This document shows, in pieces, positions 35,055 through 44,542 of a stretch of 53,693 nucleotides of DNA; positions within the stretch are counted from its first letter, which is position 1; each line of letters opens with the position of its first letter. The notes beneath the pieces were generated by a model. The model was not told the DNA's origin. It made no database searches and was given only the letters and a program-made list of their open reading frames with translations. Both the position numbers and the translations under genes were made by a program. The DNA is from JAGPFW01 sp964535155 (lineage in GTDB: Bacteria; Patescibacteriota; WWE3; UBA101185; UBA10185): assembly GCA_964535155.1 (NCBI GenBank), contig CAZHSR010000001.1:1-53693 (forward strand). The letters run 5' to 3'.

Positions 35055-37232
35055 CTAAGCCTCCTCCACATCCAATGAGACTGACTCCTTATAAAACGCC
35101 TCCTCCAACCTTGGCCAAGCTGCGGCAAGTCTAGACATCCTAGCCATATTATCTACAAAAACCCGTTTTGCCATTTCCAGCTCTTTTCTTGCCAAATCTG
35201 GATTTGTGACCTCTTTTTCAAAGGAACTTGCCACCAACCGCATTGCGTTTAAACCAATTCCAAGTCTTGCCCACGCTGGATGTTTGGCAGAAACAGGCAA
35301 ATCTGTTTTCGAGTCCAAATAAATACTTTCCCCAAAGGGGTTACCCGCCTGAACTGGGTGCTTTCCTGTAACAATTTCTCCAGTTGTAATGTCAATATCT
35401 ACTCCAATACGCGCCAGACTACGAAGTTTTGTAATTACATCACTGGAATAAGGCTTCCCCTCAGGATCTAAAATCTGAAAAGAAGCAATGGAACTAAGCT
35501 CATATTCCGTGTCTCTGCCAGTTGTTTCCATCCTAATCCTCTCATCCTTTTGGGCATATTCCTGAAAAGCATCCACCAAAAATTGAGTAGCCTTTGCAAA
35601 CACCAAGGAATTTTCTGTAGCGTGTGCCTCTTGTGTATTGTGAAGAGCTGCAAACATTCTTGCCATTGTTGACAAATGAACCGCTAAATCGAAAGTACCC
35701 GCCTCGCCAGAAGTTGCCGCCTCACCAAAAATACCTTCCTCACCAGAATTTTTTAACTGCTCAATAAGAGCAGCCTCAATATCTGCGGGCAAAAACCCAA
35801 CCCCAAAATATTCCTGCAACTGTCTTGGATCAAAAACCTCTCCAGAGACAACATCTGTTTTTAATCTTTGAGAAGCACCTTTTGTTCCAACCGCATATCC
35901 GCCAAATGGGGGACCATCTTCCGCTTTGGAAGTTGTTGCCATAACCCAACCTTCAATATGAGCCTCTTCCATAAGTCTTATAACCTCCGCGGGGGATTTC
36001 CATCTTCCTTGGGCACAATCAACCACTAATTCAAATTTTCCTCCTTTTGCAAGATATTTTGAAATTACCTCTCTTTGTTCTGCTTCTATTTCAGGGGATT
36101 CTGCTAAAGTCGCTAAATCCAAAGACTTAATAAAGCTATCCATCTCTTTGTAGACAACTCCGCCTTTACCTGGAACTACTATGCTTTGCGTAAAAGCTAA
36201 AAGGACTGTTTCATCTCCTTCCGCTTTTGCGTCATTCTTTTCCAAAAGCTCCTGCATAGTATCAACCATGTATTTGTAATGCATTTTCTTATAGGTCTCA
36301 TACTTAATTGGAGTTCCATTTTCATCCCTTACAGGGACATCTCTCACTTCTCTTTTAGCCTTAAGCAAATCTTCAGCCTTTCCACCAGATACACTTAAAG
36401 GCAAAGGCTCCCCTGTAGCTGCAACTTTTACAGTCCTGCCAGCTTCAGTGGACTGGTTTACAATATTTCCATATGTAATTAGGTACCACAAATGTGTACC
36501 AGAGAGGCCTTCAAAAGCTATGTTTTCCTCCGAATTGGGAAGTTCAACAAGGTTGTTTCTTAGCTTATTTGAAATCACGCGAATTGCTTGATTTGCCTCG
36601 GCCTTTTCCTCCGTCTCTTGGGAATTTTTAGCCATTGCCTCCGCACGAGATAAAAATTGTGCCCAATACACAGTGGATAAAAACATCTCACTATTTCTTG
36701 CCAAAGAATTTCCTGTGGTATTTCCCATCATATAGCCTACTCCTCCCATTAATCGGGAAAAATACTCAATTTCTTCAGGCTTAGTTAAAGTAATGCCAAG
36801 GTTTGTGGCATATTCTGTTGCATAGGCTAGATCCTTAAATCTTTCCAAATCCAAAATTCCGTTAAAGTACTGGTCAATTCCCATTGGGTAAGTCTCAGCT
36901 ATTGCTTGTCTTAATTCCGGGGATAAACTTGGTGCCTTACCAAGAGGAAATCCATCAACGAGGGGCTTTTCTGTGGCTGTGGATGCAAGAATTGCGCTCA
37001 ATTCGTGGGGAACAATTCGCTTGTCATCACTATAAATATAAGTTGTAAAGGCTTCTAATTGGGCAGCATTCCATTCCGATGGGGAGACAGCCTCCCAAGA
37101 GCCTGCCTCAGCCTCTGGTATTGTAATTCCTATTTCTGTTAGCTCCGCAATTATTTCTTGTTGAATTTGCTCATGAATAGGAGAGATTTTTTCGGCCTTT
37201 TTTGACTCAGGCCTTATGGATTCATCAGGCAT
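35055..37232 (-). CDS. large protein, possible PLP-fold segment
   Basis: A 725-residue soluble protein I cannot assign firmly. Around residue 402 it has ELVVDCAQGRW and about 30 residues later MATTSKAEDGPPFGG. This spacing recalls fold-type I PLP enzymes, in which a strand-borne Asp holds the pyridine nitrogen and a downstream Lys forms the Schiff base. The N-terminal 300 residues are helical and the C-terminal part has VDIDITTGEIVTG. The resemblance may be chance. TACAAT (minus, 37239-37244) ends 6 nt before the ATG. Confidence 0.5.
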   Translation of the reverse strand: MPDESIRPESKKAEKISPIHEQIQQEIIAELTEIGITIPEAEAGSWEAVSPSEWNAAQLEAFTTYIYSDDKRIVPHELSAILASTATEKPLVDGFPLGKAPSLSPELRQAIAETYPMGIDQYFNGILDLERFKDLAYATEYATNLGITLTKPEEIEYFSRLMGGVGYMMGNTTGNSLARNSEMFLSTVYWAQFLSRAEAMAKNSQETEEKAEANQAIRVISNKLRNNLVELPNSEENIAFEGLSGTHLWYLITYGNIVNQSTEAGRTVKVAATGEPLPLSVSGGKAEDLLKAKREVRDVPVRDENGTPIKYETYKKMHYKYMVDTMQELLEKNDAKAEGDETVLLAFTQSIVVPGKGGVVYKEMDSFIKSLDLATLAESPEIEAEQREVISKYLAKGGKFELVVDCAQGRWKSPAEVIRLMEEAHIEGWVMATTSKAEDGPPFGGYAVGTKGASQRLKTDVVSGEVFDPRQLQEYFGVGFLPADIEAALIEQLKNSGEEGIFGEAATSGEAGTFDLAVHLSTMARMFAALHNTQEAHATENSLVFAKATQFLVDAFQEYAQKDERIRMETTGRDTEYELSSIASFQILDPEGKPYSSDVITKLRSLARIGVDIDITTGEIVTGKHPVQAGNPFGESIYLDSKTDLPVSAKHPAWARLGIGLNAMRLVASSFEKEVTNPDLARKELEMAKRVFVDNMARMSRLAAAWPRLEEAFYKESVSLDVEEA

Positions 37233-37262
37233 ATAAAAATTGTAACATAGACCCAGAGTCTT

Positions 37263-37405
37263 AAGGATAATCCTTGTGGGGAATCATACTATTGATCACA
37301 ATATAGAGCAAAAATAAGTACTGGGTCAAGGATAATCCTTAGAGAAATTGGCACTTTAGACTATTAATAAAATCTAAACCCTTGCTTTAGGCAAGGATTA
37401 TCCTT
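37263..37405 (+). repeat. 65-bp periodic palindrome array C (3 units)
   Basis: AAGGATAATCCTT at 37263-37275 and 37328-37340, AAGGATTATCCTT at 37393-37405; spacing 65 and 65. It fills the divergent promoter region between the PLP-like and GT4 genes, and the last unit ends 5 bp before the latter's -10 box. Confidence 0.92.
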
Positions 37406-37422
37406 CATGCTAAAATTGACCT

Positions 37423-38559
37423 ATGAAAATAGCAATAAATGGCGAAAGGCTTGGGATTAAGCACTTTGCAGGACCAGAAATTTATACCTTAAACATCATT
37501 TTGGGGCTTGGCAAAGTTGATAGAGCAAATTTTTACACCATTTTTTTGCACCACCGCCCATCCGATGAGATTTACGCCCAACTAAAACACCTCCCTCCAA
37601 ATTTTGAGGTAAAAGTTATTCCCAAGGTTTTTTCGTGGACTCAAGTTAGCCTAGCCCTGGCGCTTTGGACTGCATCCATGAACAAAGCCACAAAATATGA
37701 CGTGCTTTTTTCTGCGGTGCATACAATTCCAATTTTGGCTTTTCCAAGGGTGAAAATGTTCTCTATGATTCATGGACTGGAGTTTAGGACAAATCAAGAA
37801 AGATCCACTTTTCCTTTTCTACTGGGCCTCCCCGAAAAAATTGTGGTAGCACTGTCACATTGGTTAGTGGTGCCGTCACAAGCAACAAAAACCGCGATTT
37901 TGGAATCTAGGTGGAAAATAAGAAATCGCGAGATAACGGTAATTCCCGAAGGAGTGTCCTCAAAATTTTCTCACACTACACAAAATGTGGATGCGATTTT
38001 GGAAAAATATAAAATTCCGCAAGAGCCATATTTGATTTTTGTATCAACAATTCAGCCTCGCAAAAACTTAAAGTCTATTGTGGAAGCTTTGGCAATTTTG
38101 AAGCAGAAGCATAATAAAAGGGTGAATTTAGTAGTTTGCGGAAAAAAAGGATGGAATTACGAGGAAGAAATTGCGTCGCCAGAAAAATTTGGAGTAGGGG
38201 AGCAGGTTTTCTTTGCGGGGCGGGTTTCAGATGAAGATTTGATCCCGCTTTTATCTAATGCAAAAGCTTTTATTTCGGCAAGTTTTGACGAAGGCTTTGG
38301 ATTGACCGTTTTGGAGGCAATGGCCTGCGAAACTCCTCTTATTATTTCGGAAATTCCCGCACATAAAGCTTTAGCAGGGGATTTAGCTGTTTATATGGAC
38401 CCTTACTCAGTGGAAGATATTGCCAGCAAAGTAAATTCGGTTTGGGAAGAAGCTCCAGAAAGCACAGCGGAAAGGGTGAAAAAGGCAAAGGAGCGGGCAA
38501 ATCGATACTCGTGGGAGAATTCGGCAAAACAACTAAAAGAGATTTTAGAAATAAGGTAA
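37423..38559 (+). CDS. GT4-like glycosyltransferase
   Basis: A 378-residue GT-B enzyme. It starts MKIAINGERLG and has the family strand VIPEGVS, STIQPRKNLK at the domain junction, and SFDEGFGLTVLEAMACETP with the E-x7-E pair. This is the most canonical GT4 of the window. TAAAAT (37411-37416) ends 6 nt before the ATG. The kinase-like gene follows after 9 nt. Confidence 0.88.
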   Translation: MKIAINGERLGIKHFAGPEIYTLNIILGLGKVDRANFYTIFLHHRPSDEIYAQLKHLPPNFEVKVIPKVFSWTQVSLALALWTASMNKATKYDVLFSAVHTIPILAFPRVKMFSMIHGLEFRTNQERSTFPFLLGLPEKIVVALSHWLVVPSQATKTAILESRWKIRNREITVIPEGVSSKFSHTTQNVDAILEKYKIPQEPYLIFVSTIQPRKNLKSIVEALAILKQKHNKRVNLVVCGKKGWNYEEEIASPEKFGVGEQVFFAGRVSDEDLIPLLSNAKAFISASFDEGFGLTVLEAMACETPLIISEIPAHKALAGDLAVYMDPYSVEDIASKVNSVWEEAPESTAERVKKAKERANRYSWENSAKQLKEILEIR

Positions 38560-38568
38560 AATGCAAGA

Positions 38569-39669
38569 ATGAAGATAGAACCACCAGTCCCAGAAAAGCA
38601 GAGCGTTGAAGAGATTGCTAAAATCTTTTTGGGAGAGGTAAAAATAACCGAGGTAAAAGATGTCTCGTATAAACAGGGTTGGAGTACAAAATATCTTTTT
38701 GAAATTTATGCGGAGGGGACCCAAGAGAAAGGTGCTAAAATCCCATCGGATAAGGGTAGAAAAGGATACATTTTAAAAGGCAAAACCAAAGAGCAAAGGA
38801 AAGGCTTTATAGAATCCATGAGAATTATGGAATTTTTGCTCAAAAAAGGCTTTCTAGTAAGGCGTCCCATAAAAACTGTTAGGGGTAAAAGCTATTCACA
38901 CAAGATTGCAGTCACAGAATCCACCGGCCACACCGAAGAGATTTACTGGTCAATGACAAGCTTTATTGAAGGCGTTGACAGTCGCGTCTCAAAATTCTCG
39001 GAGGAGACCGCGGAACAACTTGGAAAAAAAGTTACCACTTATATTGGCTTCACAAAAAACAAAAAATTCTTTAGCAAAATTATGGGAATTAGAACCCCTG
39101 AAGCAGAAGAAAGATTGAGTTTTTTTAGAAAAGTTGCAAGGCACAAAACCGCTTTAAAAAAGGTTATTCCCAAGGAATTAGAACTTTTTGAAAGATGGGC
39201 AGATGAAAACGAGCAAAATTTGGAAAAGTTTTTTGTTGGGAAGTCTGCAAAAGCCATTTTACATGGGGATTTAAACCAAAAAAACATTTTAGTTACTGGC
39301 GACGGAAAGGAAATTGTGGCAATTATCGGTTGGGATCATTGTAAATATGACTACATCTTAACCGATGTGACAACAATTATTAATTTATTTTTTGAATATG
39401 CGGAGTTCGAGGTTGCTGGAAAATTAAAGGAAGCATATTTGAGGAAAATTTTGTCTAAATTTCCAGAGGAAAAAGCTGTTATAAAGATGATAGGGGAGTA
39501 TCAGACTTCCAAAAATAAATGGGAGTCAATTTTGTTTTATGCGGGTTTGATTGAAGAGTTGGGGGATTCCACGGGGGAATTAAAGCAGTTTACGGAAAAT
39601 GTTAAGGGTGAGGCTAAGAAGTGGGTAGGGATTATGGGGTGTTGGGAAAATGATTCTTCGGGAAATTGA
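38569..39669 (+). CDS. APH-like kinase
   Basis: A 366-residue protein of the aminoglycoside-phosphotransferase/choline-kinase fold. The catalytic loop HGDLNQKNIL (Brenner motif) is intact, followed by IIGWDHCKYD, where the metal-binding Asp sits in a W-D pair as in the family's IDWD. Such kinases phosphorylate sugars, choline or drugs; pairing with a glycosyltransferase favours a sugar or glycan. TAAAAT at 38557-38562 ends 6 nt before the ATG. Confidence 0.78.
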   Translation: MKIEPPVPEKQSVEEIAKIFLGEVKITEVKDVSYKQGWSTKYLFEIYAEGTQEKGAKIPSDKGRKGYILKGKTKEQRKGFIESMRIMEFLLKKGFLVRRPIKTVRGKSYSHKIAVTESTGHTEEIYWSMTSFIEGVDSRVSKFSEETAEQLGKKVTTYIGFTKNKKFFSKIMGIRTPEAEERLSFFRKVARHKTALKKVIPKELELFERWADENEQNLEKFFVGKSAKAILHGDLNQKNILVTGDGKEIVAIIGWDHCKYDYILTDVTTIINLFFEYAEFEVAGKLKEAYLRKILSKFPEEKAVIKMIGEYQTSKNKWESILFYAGLIEELGDSTGELKQFTENVKGEAKKWVGIMGCWENDSSGN

Positions 39670-39773
39670 CTTACGCAACCTTTAAAAGTCGTCAATTTAA
39701 ATAATACTCAAATTCATTGATTTTTTTATTAAAAAGAGGTAGATTATGTGAAATCAAACTAAGGAGGTAAGAG

Positions 39774-40055
39774 ATGGGTGGAGAAACGGTTTTACCCGTA
39801 ATGATGGTTCTGTGGATTTTGGGAGCAATATTGGGAGGAGCATTACTTCTCATTATTGCTTTATATGTTCTACGGGTCATATATGAGGGTTCAAAGTTCG
39901 TCCTTGAGTTTAGTTCTGGCATTTTGGAACTTGATATACCACTAGCTATTGGCATGTTCCTTTGGTTTTGTATCTTAAGTTTCGTATTCACAACGCCCAT
40001 CGGGTGGTTTATAATTATTCTAACAGGGGTGCTTGAAGTTTTTGACCCAGAATAG
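39774..40055 (+). CDS. small membrane protein
   Basis: A 93-residue protein with two or three hydrophobic segments (about 9-30, 55-72, 75-88). Not recognised. An AAGGAGGT site lies 5 nt before the ATG and a terminator follows, so it is an independent, probably well-expressed unit. Confidence 0.65.
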   Translation: MGGETVLPVMMVLWILGAILGGALLLIIALYVLRVIYEGSKFVLEFSSGILELDIPLAIGMFLWFCILSFVFTTPIGWFIIILTGVLEVFDPE

Positions 40056-40068
40056 GTTTAGTATCAAA

Positions 40069-40113
40069 GGTTGGTACTTCCATCAATATTAGGAAGGACC
40101 AACCATCTTTTTT
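40069..40113 (+). terminator. rho-independent terminator
   Basis: GGTTGG (40069-40074) and CTTCC (40077-40081) pair with GGAAG (40092-40096) and CCAACC (40099-40104); a T-rich tail ATCTTTTTT follows. Ends the small membrane-protein gene. Confidence 0.8.
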
Positions 40114-40136
40114 AATTTTCAATGTATAATCCCATA

Positions 40137-41162
40137 ATGAAGGAAAATTCAGATACAAATCTTGGATTTTGGGCGGAGCTTAAAAAAACAAAAAAGCCAT
40201 TTTTGGCTTTAGCACCAATGGAAGATGTCACAGATTTTGCTTTTAGAGAAATTTTGGCAGAAACCGCTCCCCCCGATGTATTTTTTACCGAATTCACAAA
40301 TGCAGACGGCTTAATGTCCGCAGGAAGGGAAACTGTTATTAAGCGATTGATGTATTCCGAAAAGCAAAGGCCTATTGTGGCTCAGTTGTGGGGAAATAAT
40401 CCAGAAACCATGCGAGGTGCTGCGACTTTGGTTGCTGAGCTAGGGTTTGATGGAATAGACATAAACATGGGTTGCCCAGATAAATCGGTTGTGAAAATTG
40501 GGGCTGGGTCGGCTTTAATTGAGAATTGGGATTTGGCAAGGGAGTTGATTTTAGCTGCAAAGGAGGGGGCGAAAATTGGCGAGGCGGAAAACCTTCCAGT
40601 GAGCGTTAAGACTAGAATTGGCTTTAACAAAATCGTAACAGAAGAATGGGCAGAATTCCTGCTAAATCAGGGAATTGCCTGTTTGACAGTTCACGGGCGG
40701 ACCAAAAAACAGATGTCAAAAGTGCCTGCTAATTGGGAAGAAATAGGAAAAGTTGCAAAGGTACGGGATGAAATGGGAGTTGAGACTTTGATTGTGGGAA
40801 ATGGCGATGTGGAAAGCTGGGAAGATGCTGGGGGAAAGGCTGAGGAATTTGGGGTGGATGGTGTAATGATTGGAAGGGGGATTTTTAGTAACCCTTGGAT
40901 CTTTGAAAAGGAAGGTGCAAAAAAACATTCGGTTTGTGAAAGTGAAAAAACCAGACACTCTGTTGAAGAACATTTAAATTTATTGCTAAAACACACACAA
41001 TTATTTGAAGAAACATGGGGAAAAGAGAAGAATTTTGCCATTATGAAAAAGTTTTTTAAAATTTATGTAAGAGGTTTTGATGGCGCAAATGAATTGAGGC
41101 AAAGGCTGATGGAATGTGGGTCTTTTGAGGAAATCCAAAGGATAATCCTTAATCAAAAGTAG
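40137..41162 (+). CDS. dus: tRNA-dihydrouridine synthase
   Basis: A 341-residue TIM-barrel flavoprotein that reduces uridine in the tRNA D-loop. LALAPMEDVTD at the start binds FMN, INMGCPDKSVVK holds the catalytic Cys, and SVKTRIGF, TVHGRTK and GNGDVES are further family motifs. I start at ATG 40137, since TATAAT (40125-40130) ends 6 nt before it; the in-frame ATG at 40122 precedes that box. The first palindrome of array D lies inside its 3' end and encodes the C-terminal RIIL. Confidence 0.92.
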   Translation: MKENSDTNLGFWAELKKTKKPFLALAPMEDVTDFAFREILAETAPPDVFFTEFTNADGLMSAGRETVIKRLMYSEKQRPIVAQLWGNNPETMRGAATLVAELGFDGIDINMGCPDKSVVKIGAGSALIENWDLARELILAAKEGAKIGEAENLPVSVKTRIGFNKIVTEEWAEFLLNQGIACLTVHGRTKKQMSKVPANWEEIGKVAKVRDEMGVETLIVGNGDVESWEDAGGKAEEFGVDGVMIGRGIFSNPWIFEKEGAKKHSVCESEKTRHSVEEHLNLLLKHTQLFEETWGKEKNFAIMKKFFKIYVRGFDGANELRQRLMECGSFEEIQRIILNQK

Positions 41163-41280
41163 ATTTAAGCTCATACCCTAGGGTAAAAACCCCCCTTTTA
41201 AGAAGGATTATCCTTAACATAAACTCAGATATAAACTATAACAAAAGCCTAAAGTGCAGATGTTCACAAGGATTATCCTT
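41138..41280 (+). repeat. 65-bp periodic palindrome array D (3 units)
   Basis: AAGGATAATCCTT at 41138-41150 (within the dus 3' end), AAGGATTATCCTT at 41203-41215 and 41268-41280; spacing 65 and 65. The last unit ends 19 bp before the -10 box of the GH57 gene, the same distance as in array A. Confidence 0.92.
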
Positions 41281-41311
41281 AATCATTATAAAAATAGGTT
41301 ATAATACCGCC

Positions 41312-42811
41312 ATGAAATGGATAAACTTTTTACACTTTTACCAACCTGCCAACCAACAAAAAGACATCTTGGAAGCTGTTGTTAAGCAGAGTTACTTACC
41401 AATTTTGCAGAAAATCGCAGAACTTCCTAATGTAAACCTTTCCATAAATGTTACCGGTTCTTTATTGGAACTATTTGAAAGGGATGGGTATAACGACCTC
41501 TTAAATCTTTTGAGAAAATCGGTTAAGGAAGGAAAAATTGAACTTACGGGCTCTTGTAAATTTCATGCACTTATTCCACTAATTCCTGAAGAAGAAATAA
41601 AACGACAAATTCTGCAAAATCAGGAAACAATCAACAATATTTTGGGATTTGAATATAAACCAAAGGGATTTTTTCCCCCAGAAATGGCTTATCATCCAAA
41701 ACTTGACAAAATCATTGAAGAGATGGGATTTGAATGGATCATTATGGATGAAATTGCGCTTTCCCATAATGGGAATTTCCCAGTTTCTGACCGTATTTAC
41801 AAGCTTGACGATACAGATATTTCGATATTTTTTAGGAATCGCCGTGCCAGTAACTTAATCATGAGTGCGGTCGCAAGAGATACAAAAACTATTAAACAAG
41901 CTTTAGCAGAAGAATTTAAACAGCCTTATTTAGTAACCGGAATGGATGGCGAAACTTTTGGGCATCATAGAATTGGTTTTGAAAAGCTTTTATTTGAAAT
42001 TTTGGAGGATGAGAGTTTGGGGGTCACAAGTGGGGAAACGTTTTTAGAAGGCGAAGCAGATAAACTTCCAGTGGAAAAAGTGACACCAAAACCTTCCACA
42101 TGGGCAAGCAGCATTCAAGATATTGAACAGGGAATTCAGTTTTTGTCTTGGAGAGACCCAGAAAACCCAATTCACGATCAGCAATGGGAATTTTTGGACA
42201 TGGTTTTAAAAATGGTGCAAGACTACACAAAAAATGCGGAAAATTATGAGCAAATTAGGCACAAAATGGATATGGCTTTGGCTAGTGATCACTTTTGGTG
42301 GGCTTCGGCAAAGCCTTGGTGGAGCCTAGAAATGATTGAAGATGGCGCTTTTAGGCTTTTGGATGTGGTCTTGTCTTTGGAAAAAGTTTCGGAGAATGTG
42401 ATTTTTACAGCTTACAAGCACTACATGGGGATTGTTTCTAAAGCAGCCGAGTGGCAACGACAGGGAATTGTTAGAGAAATGGCTGTTCAGCAAAATCAGT
42501 TTTTAAGGATTCCTTTTAAGGACCGCACATTTGGAATTGGCGGAGTAGAAGAAGGGGTTTATTGGGCATTCATCGATTTGATGAAGGAACAAGAAAAAGT
42601 GGCAGCAAATAATGGAGATTATGAAAAGGCTATTTTATGGCGAGATGCAATTTATAAGCTGGATAAGAAGTTTGACATTTATGACACGATTAATGTTATT
42701 GACCTTTTACGACTGGAAGTGGGAAACGGCCCAGTGGAGGAGACCATTGCCAGGTATAAGAAGCAGTATGACAAATTGCGCGGGGGTCAGCCGGAACAAC
42801 GAGGTGCTTAA
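41312..42811 (+). CDS. GH57 family glycoside hydrolase
   Basis: A 499-residue GH57-like enzyme with the (beta/alpha)7 barrel of the family. Catalytic candidates are Glu124 in FPPEMAY (nucleophile) and Asp212 in GMDGETFGHH (acid/base). HFYQPAN at the N-terminus is the first family motif. Members act on alpha-glucans, so storage or surface glucan turnover is plausible. No signal peptide, so cytosolic. TATAAT (41300-41305) ends 6 nt before the ATG; its TAA stop overlaps the first palindrome of array E. Confidence 0.88.
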   Translation: MKWINFLHFYQPANQQKDILEAVVKQSYLPILQKIAELPNVNLSINVTGSLLELFERDGYNDLLNLLRKSVKEGKIELTGSCKFHALIPLIPEEEIKRQILQNQETINNILGFEYKPKGFFPPEMAYHPKLDKIIEEMGFEWIIMDEIALSHNGNFPVSDRIYKLDDTDISIFFRNRRASNLIMSAVARDTKTIKQALAEEFKQPYLVTGMDGETFGHHRIGFEKLLFEILEDESLGVTSGETFLEGEADKLPVEKVTPKPSTWASSIQDIEQGIQFLSWRDPENPIHDQQWEFLDMVLKMVQDYTKNAENYEQIRHKMDMALASDHFWWASAKPWWSLEMIEDGAFRLLDVVLSLEKVSENVIFTAYKHYMGIVSKAAEWQRQGIVREMAVQQNQFLRIPFKDRTFGIGGVEEGVYWAFIDLMKEQEKVAANNGDYEKAILWRDAIYKLDKKFDIYDTINVIDLLRLEVGNGPVEETIARYKKQYDKLRGGQPEQRGA

Positions 42812-42952
42812 GGATAATCCTTTAGCATAATACCATTATTGGCTTTCATACAAACGAAATGTACGCTTTCCGACAAGGATTATCCTTAGCTACTTTAGTA
42901 CTTTCTGGCTTTGTAAAAAGGCGAAACCTAGTTTTGGACAAGGATTATCCTT
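42810..42952 (+). repeat. 65-bp periodic palindrome array E (3 units)
   Basis: AAGGATAATCCTT at 42810-42822, AAGGATTATCCTT at 42875-42887 and 42940-42952; spacing 65 and 65. The first overlaps the GH57 stop codon; the third lies inside the 3' end of the convergent permease gene, where it encodes RIIL on the minus strand. Confidence 0.92.
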
Positions 42953-44508
42953 GAAAAAATTAGTGTGACAATTGTCACATACAGTAAAAACCACGGAAAA
43001 GTTTTCTTTAGAATTGCTACTTCTTGATCTTGAATTGGCCCCGCTGTTAACTGCCCAGTTATAATGTTTTGCAAAGAAATCATATTTCCACCTGTGGCGC
43101 CCAAAAGCTGAATACCCAAAATAGCGGGCAAAATTAACGCCATGTCCGCAAAGAAACTTCCAGTTATGTCGCCGATTAAAATATTTGACACGGTGGCACT
43201 TCCAGAGAGAAAAGCTCCAAGTGCACCCAACAACGGCACAAAATAAATGGCAGAGCTGGGATGGAAGCTAGCAAATAAAACATCCAGCATGCCAAGCCCA
43301 GTACCACCATTTAGCTTACTGGAAATGATAAGTTGCATAATTCCCGTTATGAGAAAAATTAAAAGTGCTGTCTTAAAAAGCTTGGGTAAAACCACATTAA
43401 AAACCTCTTTAAAATCGCCTTTTTTTACTGGAAAAATAAGCAAAGACAAAGCCAACGCTAATATAAAAGGAATCCCAGGGTTTAATAATCTAAAAGTATG
43501 CAAAAAACTACCAAAAAAAGTTATCGTGTTAGACTTGTCAAAAGAGGGAATAAGAGTCCCTATTAAAATGAAGAAAATTAAAAAAACATAGGGTAAAACT
43601 GTCTTATAAAGAGGCAACCTCTCATCGATGTGAGATACATTTAAAACCTCTCTAATTTTGTCAGTTAAGACAACTTCCACCGAGGGCTTCTTAAACAACC
43701 GAACCAAAATTCCCATTATGAGAAAACCAATGATTGAACCTGCAATAGTGGGAAGTCCAGAATTGATCCGAGAAAATAACAAATAAGGTAATCCAAAAGC
43801 TAATCCAGACATAAAAGCAAAAGGCAAACCCGTGAAAAAATACCGCCGATCCTTTTGCAAAAAGGAAGTAAGCACAAATAAAAGCACAATTGGCCAAATT
43901 AAAGACATAATGAAACCAAAATTTGCCGTATATAAAGTTATTTGAGGGTTATCAAAACTATATAAACCAACTCTTATAGGAGTTCCTGCAGCACCAAAAG
44001 TTACAGGTACAGTATTTGAAAGCAATGCCAAAGAAACAGCCTGTACAGGGGTTAAACCAAGACCAATTAACAAAGGCGAAATCAAAAGTCCGGGTACGCC
44101 GAATCCAGCAGTACCTTCTATAAAAGCCCCAAAGAGCCAACCAATAAAAATAAATTGAATTCTCAAATCATCAGAAAGCTTATACAGATGCAAAATAATG
44201 GACCTAATAACATGGTGCTTTTTCATAAACTCCAAAAACATCATGGCACCAAAAATTATTAGGGAGATGTCAAAGGCGATAAAAAAAGCCTTTAATAAAG
44301 CCCCAAGGACAGCAAAGTTATACATGTGCCAATAAAATCTTCCCACCAGTAAGGCAATGGCCAAGGAGACAATAGAAACATATAACAGTTTTCCTTTAAA
44401 CAAAAATATTCCAAGGATTAAAAAAATTAGGGGACTTAAAATTAAAAAATACGGCATTAGAAAAATAATATCACTAAATAAGACTCCCAAGGGGAATTTG
44501 TTTAGCAT
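42928..44508 (-). CDS. lctP: LctP-family L-lactate permease
   Basis: A 526-residue membrane protein with a dozen or more hydrophobic segments. FIEGTAGFGVPG and the later GATGGNMISLQN are characteristic of LctP-type lactate/glycolate permeases. Lactate export fits a fermentative organism. The last residues, RIILVQN, come partly from a palindromic repeat that extends into the coding end. Confidence 0.88.
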   Translation of the reverse strand: MLNKFPLGVLFSDIIFLMPYFLILSPLIFLILGIFLFKGKLLYVSIVSLAIALLVGRFYWHMYNFAVLGALLKAFFIAFDISLIIFGAMMFLEFMKKHHVIRSIILHLYKLSDDLRIQFIFIGWLFGAFIEGTAGFGVPGLLISPLLIGLGLTPVQAVSLALLSNTVPVTFGAAGTPIRVGLYSFDNPQITLYTANFGFIMSLIWPIVLLFVLTSFLQKDRRYFFTGLPFAFMSGLAFGLPYLLFSRINSGLPTIAGSIIGFLIMGILVRLFKKPSVEVVLTDKIREVLNVSHIDERLPLYKTVLPYVFLIFFILIGTLIPSFDKSNTITFFGSFLHTFRLLNPGIPFILALALSLLIFPVKKGDFKEVFNVVLPKLFKTALLIFLITGIMQLIISSKLNGGTGLGMLDVLFASFHPSSAIYFVPLLGALGAFLSGSATVSNILIGDITGSFFADMALILPAILGIQLLGATGGNMISLQNIITGQLTAGPIQDQEVAILKKTFPWFLLYVTIVTLIFSRIILVQN

Positions 44509-44542
44509 TGAAAATAAGTTCTGGGTACACTATGATATTAAT

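Noticed and set aside
44357..44542. N-terminal extension of the MgtE-like protein
   Set aside because: It is antisense to the lactate permease; a -10 box sits 6 nt before GTG 44543.
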